From: an uncultured bacterium
GTDB taxonomy: Bacteria; Planctomycetota; UBA1135; GCA-002686595
NCBI GenBank assembly: GCA_902826945.1
Contig: CADEGS010000258.1
Coordinates: forward strand, 1-5,814
Reading direction: 5' to 3'
DNA: 5,814 nucleotides
Position 1 is the first letter of the stretch; each line of letters begins with the position of its first letter. Positions 1 through 5,728 of this stretch are shown in pieces. The translations under genes were made by a program, and so were the position numbers. The notes beneath the pieces were generated by a model. It saw only the letters and a program-made list of their open reading frames with translations. It was not told the origin of the DNA and did no database searches.

Positions 1-137
1 CAGGCCTCCTGCGCGCGCAGCGCGAAGCGATCGTCGCGCAGCGACGGAAGCACGCGCACCCGACCGCGATGCACGCCGCTCGCTGGCCCCAGCGCGCCCT
101 CTCGCACGCTCGCGACCGCCCCCGAGAACGCCCGCAC
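1..137 (-). CDS. 5' part of an unrecognised protein gene, cut by the left edge
   Basis: Reading leftwards from a GTG at 137-135 gives 45 open codons to the window edge, with mostly G/C third positions. The peptide begins MRAFSGAVASVREGALGP and later contains RVRVLPSLRDDRFALRAQEA. Its mix of hydrophobic and charged residues looks like a real protein, whereas the opposite strand gives only a Ser/Arg/Thr/Pro-rich shadow. A purine-rich GGGAGGG at 147-141 sits 3 bases before the GTG, slightly close but usable, and decides the start. The same frame stays open upstream through the histone gene, but no ATG, GTG or TTG lies between the histone stop and 137. The gene lies about 100 bases downstream of the histone gene in the same direction, so co-transcription is possible. 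I do not recognise the family, and the fragment is too short to assign a function. Existence of the gene is likely but not certain. Confidence 0.42.
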   Translation of the reverse strand, partial: MRAFSGAVASVREGALGPASGVHRGRVRVLPSLRDDRFALRAQEA

Positions 138-140
138 CCG

Positions 141-147
141 CCCTCCC
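141..147 (-). promoter_or_regulatory. Probable ribosome binding site for the left-edge gene
   Basis: On the minus strand GGGAGGG is followed by 3 bases and then GTG at 137-135. It resembles a Shine-Dalgarno core and is the reason for choosing this GTG. In such G-rich DNA the match could be chance. Confidence 0.35.
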
Positions 148-219
148 GTGCGCGGCGCTCGCGCGCCGGCCGCCGGGAGAGCGGGTGCGAAGGAGATGCC
201 GCGGGGCCGCGCCTGTGCG

Positions 220-236
220 GCGCGCCCCCGGCGCGC
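220..236 (-). terminator. GC hairpin at the histone gene stop codon, possible terminator
   Basis: GCGCGCC, a 3-base loop, then GGCGCGC form a perfect 7-bp stem that begins at the last base of the histone TAG stop. A second small GC hairpin (CGCGG/CCGCG) lies just beyond it, near 200-211. There is no T-run afterwards, so this is not a classic intrinsic terminator. It could protect the 3' end of the mRNA, attenuate read-through into the next gene, or simply reflect the GC-rich composition. Confidence 0.3.
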
Positions 237-466
237 TACAGGTCGTAGGGCCGCAGGGTCTTGCGGCCGTTGTCCGTCGCGCGCTTCTCGGCGCCGTTGA
301 TCAGGTTGCGCACGGCGACGTCCAGCGCGCCGTAGAAGTCGCCGGAGACGTTGATCGAAGCGCAGGCCTTCGTGCGGCTCTTGCTGATGATCATCTCGGC
401 CGGCGAGCGCTTGCCCTTGGCCGTCTTGCGGTTCGTCGTGGTCTTCTTCGCTTTCTTCTTGGCCAT
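236..466 (-). CDS. Small bacterial histone-fold protein with lysine-rich N-terminal tail
   Basis: The 76-residue product is a likely DNA-binding nucleoid protein. Residues 1-20 form a basic tail (MAKKKAKK, then more Lys/Arg/Thr). Residues 21-37 (SPAEMIISKSRTKACAS) fit histone-fold helix 1. Residues 41-66 (from SGDFYGALDVAVRNLI through EKRATDN) fit the long helix 2. GRKTLRPYDL at 67-76 matches the loop after helix 2 in archaeal and bacterial histones: Arg68 and Asp75 have the seven-residue spacing of the canonical R-D clamp, with Thr70 between them. The protein stops right after Asp-Leu, so helix 3 is almost absent. Histone-fold proteins act as dimers, so this one probably dimerises. The ATG at 466-464 follows GGGAAGG with 7 bases between. 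Third positions are nearly all G/C in this frame and not in the overlapping frames. The fold assignment is by motif reading, not by search. Another short basic DNA-binding protein is the main alternative. Confidence 0.82.
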   Translation of the reverse strand: MAKKKAKKTTTNRKTAKGKRSPAEMIISKSRTKACASINVSGDFYGALDVAVRNLINGAEKRATDNGRKTLRPYDL

Positions 467-473
467 GTCGAAG

Positions 474-480
474 CCTTCCC
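474..480 (-). promoter_or_regulatory. Ribosome binding site of the histone-fold gene
   Basis: GGGAAGG on the minus strand ends 7 bases before the ATG at 466-464, a normal Shine-Dalgarno spacing. It supports this ATG over the out-of-frame upstream ATG at 503-501, which has only a weak G-rich stretch before it. Confidence 0.6.
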
Positions 481-510
481 GGGTGCGGGAGGAATGTGGT
501 CATCGCGCCC

Positions 511-528
511 CGCCGGCAGGGTCCGGCG
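511..528 (-). other. Hairpin in the histone mRNA leader
   Basis: CGCCGG, a 6-base loop and CCGGCG form a perfect 6-bp GC stem. It lies in the predicted leader of roughly 95 bases, between the inferred transcription start near 561 and the histone ATG. It could influence mRNA stability or translation. Such stems are common by chance at this base composition. Confidence 0.3.
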
Positions 529-567
529 CGTGCGGCGCTGTCGGTTTGGAAGCGTGACGCGAGGGAG

Positions 568-626
568 AGAATGGAGAAGCCCGAGGGGGGTGTCAACAAG
601 CCCAATCGCGTCTTTTCCCGGTTTTT
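568..626 (-). promoter_or_regulatory. Vegetative-type promoter of the histone-fold gene with UP-like A-tracts
   Basis: On the minus strand a perfect TTGACA (596-591) is followed by exactly 17 bases and CATTCT (573-568), which keeps the key A2 and T6 of the TATAAT consensus. The transcription start would be near 561. Upstream, A-tracts at 616-613 and 626-622 (about -52 to -55 and -61 to -65) are spaced about one helical turn apart and resemble an UP element bound by the RNA polymerase alpha subunit. A perfect -35 hexamer and two A-tracts stand out in DNA this GC-rich. No start site has been measured, and the -10 box matches only 3 of 6 positions. Confidence 0.6.
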
Positions 627-725
627 CTGCCGAGTTCGGGCTCCAATCGGACCTCGGTCTCGACCGGCACGCGTCGGAGCGCGCGCCGGAAATCGCGTGC
701 ATCGGGCACGTCCCCTGCGCCAGGA

Positions 726-739
726 TGGCGCGCGCGCCA
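726..739. repeat. 14-bp perfect palindrome upstream of the AsmA-like gene
   Basis: TGGCGCGCGCGCCA is its own reverse complement. It lies about 80 bases before the AsmA-like start codon. It could be an operator for a dimeric regulator, or a by-product of alternating GC sequence. Confidence 0.35.
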
Positions 740-761
740 CGCGCGCGAGGTCCGGGCCGAA

Positions 762-777
762 GGGCGGGCGCCCGCCC
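762..777. repeat. 16-bp perfect palindrome upstream of the AsmA-like gene
   Basis: GGGCGGGCGCCCGCCC is fully self-complementary and ends 44 bases before the GTG at 822. Possible roles are an operator or an RNA hairpin in the leader. Function is inference; the symmetry itself is exact. Confidence 0.35.
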
Positions 778-821
778 CCGGGACCGCGCCGCGCGCGCGC
801 GACGCGCCCGCGCGCGACCCC

Positions 822-3800
822 GTGAGAGCCCTGCAGCGCATCCTGGTCGGCCTCGCCTGGCTGGCGGTGACGGCGGCCTTCCTGCTCCTCGTGGTCGAGG
901 AGAGCGGGGTGCTCACCGGCCTGGTGCGCACGCGGCTGGCGTGGCGTCTGGGCCCCCTGGGCGCCGGGCTCTCGGTCGAGCGCGTCAGCCTGCGCTGGTT
1001 CCAGCCCGGCCTCGTGGTCGAGGACCTGCGCCTGCGCGCGCCGCGCGCGGCGGGCGAGACGCGCGCGCCCGAGGAGCTCTTGCACCTGCGCCGCGCGAGC
1101 CTTTCGCTCGGCCTGGACGACGCGCGGCCGGTGGCCCGGCTCGAGGTCCAGGGCGGGCTGGTGCGCATCTCCGACCGCCTCCTCGGCGCGCTCGAGCAGG
1201 CCACGGACACGCTCGAGCGCGAGGCGGGGAGGAGCGGCAGGCTGGGCTCGCCGCAGTGCTCGATCCGCGACCTCGACGTCGAGCTCGAGCTGCCCGACGG
1301 CACGCCCTTCCCGCTCGGGCGCGCCTCGCTCCTGGCGCTGCCCGACGGCGACGGCTACCGCCTGCGCGGCGGCGTGACGCCGGTGCTGGGCGGGCTCGTG
1401 CGCGGCACCGGCGTGGTCGTGGTCGATGGCCGGCGCACCGCGAGCGGGCTCTCGATCCGCACCGCCGCGCGCGGCCTGGCGCTCGACTCGCGCTCGTTCC
1501 GGGCCCCGCCCGCGCTGGCCTCGCTGCGGCTGGAGGAGCTCTCGGGCGCGCTGACGCTGGAGGGCTCGGCGCACCTCGACTGGAGCGGCGAGCGCCTGCA
1601 CACCAGCGGCGAGCTGCGCGCGCGCGTCGAGGACGGGCGGCTCCTGACGCGCCCGGGCGACCCGCGCGTCGAGGCGCTGGCCGGCGATCTCGAGCTCTCC
1701 TTCGACCTGCGCGGCGGACAGGCGCTGTGGGACCGCGAGCAGTGGTCGGCGCGCGCGCGCGCGTCGGCCGCCTGGCTGGGCGCGCCCTTCACCGCCTGGG
1801 GCACCTTCGGGCGCGAGCTGCCCGAGGGCACCTGGGCGCACGCCTGGGCGCGCTGCGGCGCGCTGCGCCCGAGCGAGGAGCTGCTCCTGGCGCTGGGCGC
1901 CGACGAGCGCCGCCGCGCGCTGCTGCGCTCGCTGGCGCCGCGCGGGACGACGCCGGCCACGCTCGACGTGCGCCTGGCCCCGCCGCGCCTCGAGGACGGC
2001 GCGCTGCGCTGGAGCGCGCCCGAGCTGGCCGTGGCCCTCGAGCCCGCGGGCGAGCTGGGGCTCACCTACGTCGGCGAGCCGGACGAGGAAGGCCGCGCGC
2101 GCGGGATGCCGCTGCCGCTCGAGGCCGTGCGCGGCCGCGCGCTCCTCGCCGCGCGGCCGGCGGACGGCGGCTTCGCCCGGCTGTGGTTCGAGGTCGAGGG
2201 CGAGCACCCGAGCGGCCGCGCGCGCGCGCGCGGGGGCGCGAGCTCGCCCGAGCGGCCCGGCGAGGCCTCGCGGCTCGACATCGAGCTCGCGAGCGAGCGC
2301 GTCCTCGTGGACGACGCGCTGCGGCGCGCGCTGGCGGGCAACCACGCGACGGCGGGCGTCTGGCAGGACTACCAGCCGCAGGGCGGCGAGCTCTCCTTCC
2401 TGTGGCGGCTGTACGAGGACGCGGGGACGCGCGGGCTGACCGGCAGCGGCGACATCGCGCTGCGCGGCGTGAGCTGCGCCTGGCACGAGCTGCCGATCCC
2501 CTTCGAGCGCGCCGGCGGCACGCTCGCCCTGCGCTGGGCGCGGCGCTCCGCGTGGGCGACGCCCGACCGCTCGCGCGTCGTGCGCCCCGCCGGGCTCGCC
2601 TACCGCTTCTCGAACGCGGAGTCCCCGCCGGAGGGCAAGGCCGCGCGCGCCAGCGTGTCGGGCTTCGTGCGCGACGACTTCCGCACGCTCGACGACCCCG
2701 CCGACGTGCCCGAGCGCAAGACGCAGGCGCTCTCGATCGCGATCGACGAGCTGTTCCTGCGCGGGCGCGACTGGGACGCGCTGGCGCGGCGCTTCCCCGG
2801 CGTCGCGCAGCCGGTCGAGGAGCTCGGCGCGAAGGGCGGCGCGCGCGTGCGCTTCGACGGCGGCCGCGCGGCGCCGGCCGAGGCGTACCGCACCGCGCTC
2901 GAGGTCGCTCCGACGCAGGCCGAGCTGACGCCGAGGTCCTTCCGGCGCCGCACGCAGGACCTGCGCGGGCGAGTCCTGGTCGAGACGGAGGAGCTCGGCC
3001 CCGTCTCGACCGTGAGCACGACGCGCCTGGCCCTGGCCGGCGCCTGGTCGGGCGGCGTCGACCTGGCCTGCCGCGGCGAGCTCTACTCCGGGCTGCCGAG
3101 CCAGGTGCTCGTGCACGGCGCGGGCGTGGACCCCGCGAACACGAGCTTCCGCGGCGCCCTCCTGCAGGCGCTGGGCGCGGCCGAGAGCGGAGGCGACGTG
3201 TCCGAGAGCGCGCTCGAGGGCCGGCTCGACTTCACGGTGCAGAGCGAGCTCGTGCCCTCGAGCGAGGTGGCGCCGGCCAACCTGTACCGCGTCTTCCTGC
3301 GCGACAACGCGCTCTCGAACGGCAGCCTGCGGCTGGAGGACCTGCACGGCGTGCTGGTGCAGCGCTCGGAGGTGCTCGGCAGCCCGCGCCTGACCGCCGC
3401 GCTCGCGGGTCACCCGCTCGAGCTGCGCGACGTGCGCGTCTTCCGGCTGGCCGACGCGGCGCGCCTCGCGATCGCCGACCCGATCCTGCAGCGGCCGACC
3501 TTCTGGAGCGACCCCGACGGCTACGCGCTGCAGGCGGAGCTGCACGTGCACGACCTGCCGCTCGACGACCGCCACCTCTCGAGCCTGCTGGGCGAGGAGA
3601 CGCTGGCCGCCTTCCGCGACAACCCCGACTGGCGCGGCGCGCTGGACGTGGACGGGGCGCAGCTCGTCGTCACCAGCGAGCGCGGCCTGGCGGGCAAGGT
3701 GGCCGTGCGCGGCGACGTGCGCCCGCACGACCTGGCCATGCGCTTCGGCATCCCGATCGAGGTCCCCCACGCGCTGGTCCAGATCGAGGAGCTGATCTTC

Positions 3801-4610
3801 GAGGGCGGGCGCGTGCGCGGCTGGGGGCGCGCGCGCGACCTCGACGCCTCGTTCCTGGAGCGGCGCCTGAGCGAGGCGCGCATGCTTTTCTCGTACGTGG
3901 ACGGGCGGCTCTCGATCGACAACCTCGAGGGCGCCTTCGAGGGCGGCCGGCTCGAGTCGCTGGGCGGCGAGGGCCAGGGCACGCGCAAGGCGCTGGCCTT
4001 CGACCTGGCGCCGCCCTACCACTTCGACCTCGCGCTGCGCCTGGGGCGGGTGCAGGTCGCCAGCCTGCTGGAGGGCGTGTTCCAGTCCAGCGTGGCCGAC
4101 GCCGGCGTGATCGACGCCGGCCTGCGGCTGCGCGGCAAGCCGCGCGACGTGCTCGGGATCAGCGGCGGCGGCTGGTTCGAGCTCGACGAGGGCCGGCTGT
4201 GGTCGATCCCGGTCATGCGCGCCCTGTTCCAGACGCTGGGCTCGGACAACACGGCCGTCTTCGACCGCATGCGCGCGCACTTCGAGGTGCAGGACGGCCG
4301 CATCCGCACGACCGACGTGCGCGTGCGCAGCGCGCTGCTCAACCTGGTCGGCTCGGGCTGGATCGACTTCGACGGCCGGCTCTCCTACGACCTCGAGGCG
4401 CGCTACAGCCTGCTCGACCGCCTGGGGCCGCTGAACCGGATCCTGTACTGGCTGAACAACAGCCTGTGGCGCGTGGCCGTGCGCGGCGACATGGCGCGCC
4501 CGCGCGTCTCGATCCGCAACGCGGTGCTCGAGTTCCTGAGCGGCTTCGACGAGCACCCGGCGCGCCAGCTCCCGCTGCCCGACTTCGGCGCCTTCCCCGA
4601 GCGGTTCTGA
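822..4610 (+). CDS. AsmA/YhdP-like envelope protein, probable intermembrane lipid transport
   Basis: The 1262-residue product has one hydrophobic segment at about residues 7-25 (ILVGLAWLAVTAAFLLLVV), the usual inner-membrane anchor of AsmA-type proteins, with the rest in the periplasm. Residues about 45-75 (including LSVERVSLRWFQPGLVVEDL) match the short beta-strand pattern found just after that anchor. The body is rich in alternating beta-strand segments, as expected for the long lipid-binding groove of the AsmA/TamB/YhdP superfamily. The C-terminal part is the most family-like: SYVDGRLSIDNLEGAFEGG from about 1024, GGGWFELDEGRLW near 1115-1127, and WLNNSLWRVAVRGDMARPRV at 1210-1229, resembling AsmA-like C-terminal domains. 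The length is close to YhdP of E. coli (about 1266 residues from memory). YhdP helps move phospholipid to the outer membrane; the same role here is inference. GTG at 822 is the first usable start in frame and keeps the membrane segment whole, but has no Shine-Dalgarno sequence. manC follows 38 bases after the TGA. Confidence 0.8.
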   Translation: MRALQRILVGLAWLAVTAAFLLLVVEESGVLTGLVRTRLAWRLGPLGAGLSVERVSLRWFQPGLVVEDLRLRAPRAAGETRAPEELLHLRRASLSLGLDDARPVARLEVQGGLVRISDRLLGALEQATDTLEREAGRSGRLGSPQCSIRDLDVELELPDGTPFPLGRASLLALPDGDGYRLRGGVTPVLGGLVRGTGVVVVDGRRTASGLSIRTAARGLALDSRSFRAPPALASLRLEELSGALTLEGSAHLDWSGERLHTSGELRARVEDGRLLTRPGDPRVEALAGDLELSFDLRGGQALWDREQWSARARASAAWLGAPFTAWGTFGRELPEGTWAHAWARCGALRPSEELLLALGADERRRALLRSLAPRGTTPATLDVRLAPPRLEDGALRWSAPELAVALEPAGELGLTYVGEPDEEGRARGMPLPLEAVRGRALLAARPADGGFARLWFEVEGEHPSGRARARGGASSPERPGEASRLDIELASERVLVDDALRRALAGNHATAGVWQDYQPQGGELSFLWRLYEDAGTRGLTGSGDIALRGVSCAWHELPIPFERAGGTLALRWARRSAWATPDRSRVVRPAGLAYRFSNAESPPEGKAARASVSGFVRDDFRTLDDPADVPERKTQALSIAIDELFLRGRDWDALARRFPGVAQPVEELGAKGGARVRFDGGRAAPAEAYRTALEVAPTQAELTPRSFRRRTQDLRGRVLVETEELGPVSTVSTTRLALAGAWSGGVDLACRGELYSGLPSQVLVHGAGVDPANTSFRGALLQALGAAESGGDVSESALEGRLDFTVQSELVPSSEVAPANLYRVFLRDNALSNGSLRLEDLHGVLVQRSEVLGSPRLTAALAGHPLELRDVRVFRLADAARLAIADPILQRPTFWSDPDGYALQAELHVHDLPLDDRHLSSLLGEETLAAFRDNPDWRGALDVDGAQLVVTSERGLAGKVAVRGDVRPHDLAMRFGIPIEVPHALVQIEELIFEGGRVRGWGRARDLDASFLERRLSEARMLFSYVDGRLSIDNLEGAFEGGRLESLGGEGQGTRKALAFDLAPPYHFDLALRLGRVQVASLLEGVFQSSVADAGVIDAGLRLRGKPRDVLGISGGGWFELDEGRLWSIPVMRALFQTLGSDNTAVFDRMRAHFEVQDGRIRTTDVRVRSALLNLVGSGWIDFDGRLSYDLEARYSLLDRLGPLNRILYWLNNSLWRVAVRGDMARPRVSIRNAVLEFLSGFDEHPARQLPLPDFGAFPERF

Positions 4611-4636
4611 CGCTTCCGCCGCGCGGGCGGGGCCGC

Positions 4637-4642
4637 TACCTT
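4637..4642 (+). promoter_or_regulatory. Possible -10 box of a leaderless manC transcript
   Basis: TACCTT fits TANNNT and ends 6 bases before the manC ATG, so transcription would begin at or next to the start codon. This arrangement is known from leaderless genes in high-GC and Deinococcus-type bacteria. The gap before manC has no purine-rich ribosome binding site, which agrees with leaderless translation. The -35 region (around 4613-4619, CTTCCGC) is weak. The alternative is simple co-transcription with the AsmA-like gene. Confidence 0.4.
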
Positions 4643-4648
4643 CCCGCC

Positions 4649-5728
4649 ATGGCCACTCCCCCGCTGTGCGCGGTCGTCCTGGCCGGCGGCTCGGGGACGC
4701 GCTTCTGGCCCGCCAGCCGGCGCGCGCGCCCCAAGCAGTTCCTGCCGATCTCCGGGCGCGCGCCGATGCTCGTCGAGACCTTCGAGCGCCTGGAGGGCCT
4801 GGCGCGGCCCGAGCACGTCTACGTCGTGACGGCCGCGGAGCAGGCCGCCCAGGTGCGCGCGGCGCTGCCGGCGCTCCCGCCCGAGAACGTCCTGGGCGAG
4901 CCCGTCGCGCGCAACACCGCGCCTTGCGTCGCGTGGGCCGCGCACGAGCTCGCGCGCCGCCACGGCGACTGCACGATGGCCGTGCTGCCCGCCGACCACG
5001 TGATCGAGCCGGCGCAGGCCTTCCGCGCCACGCTGGGCGCCGCGGCCGAGGAGGCGCGCGCGGCCGACGTGCTCGTCACCTTCGGCATCCGCCCGACCTT
5101 CCCCGCCACCGGCTACGGGTACGTCGAGGCGGGCGAGCTCCTGCACCGCCGCGCGGGGATCGCGGTGCACGCCGTCCTGCGCTTCGTCGAGAAGCCCTCG
5201 CGCGAGCGCGCGCAAGCCTTCCTGGCGAGCGGTAGCTTCCTGTGGAACTCGGGCATGTTCGTGTGGCGCGCGTCGGTCGTGCGCGAGGCCTTCCGCCGCC
5301 ACGCGCCGGCGATCGCGCACGGGATCGAGCGGCTCGCCGCCGGCGAGCCGCTGGCCGCGGTCTACGCCGCGCTGCCCAGCGCGCCGGTGGACGTCGAGGT
5401 CCTCGAGCGCGCCGACAACGTGCGCCTGCTGCCGATCGACTACCGCTGGAGCGACGTCGGCTCGTGGGCGGCCTTGCCCGAGCTCCATCCGCCCGGAGCC
5501 GACGGCAACTGGCGCGTGCCCGCCGCGGGCGGGCGGCTCTTGGCCGAGGACGCGAGCGGCTGCGTCGCCTACGCCGAGGACCCGGGCGAGCTGGTGGCGC
5601 TGGTCGGCGTGCGCGACCTGGTCGTCGTGCGCGCCGGCCGCACGACGCTCGTCGTGCCGCGCGAGCGCGCGCAGGACGTGAAGCGGATCGTGGACCGCCT
5701 GCGCGAGGAGGGTCCCGAGTTCCTCTAG
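4649..5728 (+). CDS. manC: Mannose-1-phosphate guanylyltransferase (GDP-mannose pyrophosphorylase)
   Basis: This enzyme (EC 2.7.7.13) converts mannose 1-phosphate and GTP to GDP-mannose and pyrophosphate in the cytoplasm, supplying mannose and derived sugars for LPS, capsule, exopolysaccharide or glycoproteins. The 359-residue protein is a nucleotidyltransferase with all expected motifs: LAGGSGTRFWP at 11-21 and PKQF at 28-31 (nucleotide-binding signature), EPVARNTAP at 84-92, LPADHVI at 113-119 (metal-binding Asp116), GIRPTFPATGYGYVE at 146-160, FVEKP at 179-183, WNSGMFVW at 199-206, and WSDVGSW at 267-273. It is the short single-function form, lacking the C-terminal cupin phosphomannose isomerase domain of AlgA/ManC-type bifunctional proteins. 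The segment usually close to DY-x-x-ME-K reads DVEVLERAD (248-256), a divergent but plausible variant. ATG at 4649 puts the first motif at the expected distance from the N-terminus. The reading frame is also open far upstream through the AsmA-like gene, but that extension is not coding. No terminator is visible after the TAG. Confidence 0.95.
   Translation: MATPPLCAVVLAGGSGTRFWPASRRARPKQFLPISGRAPMLVETFERLEGLARPEHVYVVTAAEQAAQVRAALPALPPENVLGEPVARNTAPCVAWAAHELARRHGDCTMAVLPADHVIEPAQAFRATLGAAAEEARAADVLVTFGIRPTFPATGYGYVEAGELLHRRAGIAVHAVLRFVEKPSRERAQAFLASGSFLWNSGMFVWRASVVREAFRRHAPAIAHGIERLAAGEPLAAVYAALPSAPVDVEVLERADNVRLLPIDYRWSDVGSWAALPELHPPGADGNWRVPAAGGRLLAEDASGCVAYAEDPGELVALVGVRDLVVVRAGRTTLVVPRERAQDVKRIVDRLREEGPEFL

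Larger units (their letters stand above)
467..821. other. Divergent intergenic region
   Basis: This 355-base gap separates the histone-fold gene (leftward) from the AsmA-like gene (rightward). The part from about 560 to 660 is less GC-rich than the rest and contains T-runs on the plus strand (A-tracts for the leftward gene). It carries a clear leftward promoter. The rightward half, about 680-821, is extremely GC-rich and holds two long perfect palindromes. I see no TA dinucleotide between about 550 and 821, hence no TANNNT-type -10 box for the rightward gene. No convincing small gene was found; open frames here are Arg/Pro/Ala-rich shadows. Confidence 0.7.

Noticed and set aside
391..702. Minus-strand 103-codon open frame overlapping the intergenic region and histone gene
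   Set aside because: It runs across the histone promoter and leader and overlaps the histone gene in another frame. Its composition is Arg/Pro/Ser-rich with no recognisable motif.
496..825. Plus-strand 109-codon open frame before the AsmA-like gene
   Set aside because: The product is Arg/Ala/Pro-rich with no motif, and it overlaps the leftward promoter. It is best explained by low stop frequency in GC-rich DNA.
725..825. ATG at 725, preceded by CAGG, as an alternative gene start
   Set aside because: It is not in frame with the AsmA-like gene and opens only the Arg/Ala-rich shadow frame.
593..1303. Minus-strand 236-codon open frame
   Set aside because: It is antisense to the start of the AsmA-like gene with a Ser/Arg-rich shadow composition and no ribosome binding site or domain.
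185..4648. A plus-strand frame open from 185 continuously into manC, which would give a 1847-residue fusion protein
   Set aside because: Its first codon position falls on the third position of the AsmA-like codons, which is rarely T, so stop codons cannot arise. The product is an Arg/Ala/Pro/Gly-rich shadow with no domains until the true manC start at 4649. A gene caller could wrongly choose it.
4403..5488. Minus-strand 361-codon open frame antisense to manC
   Set aside because: manC on the plus strand has all family motifs. The antisense product is Arg/Gly/Ala-rich and featureless.
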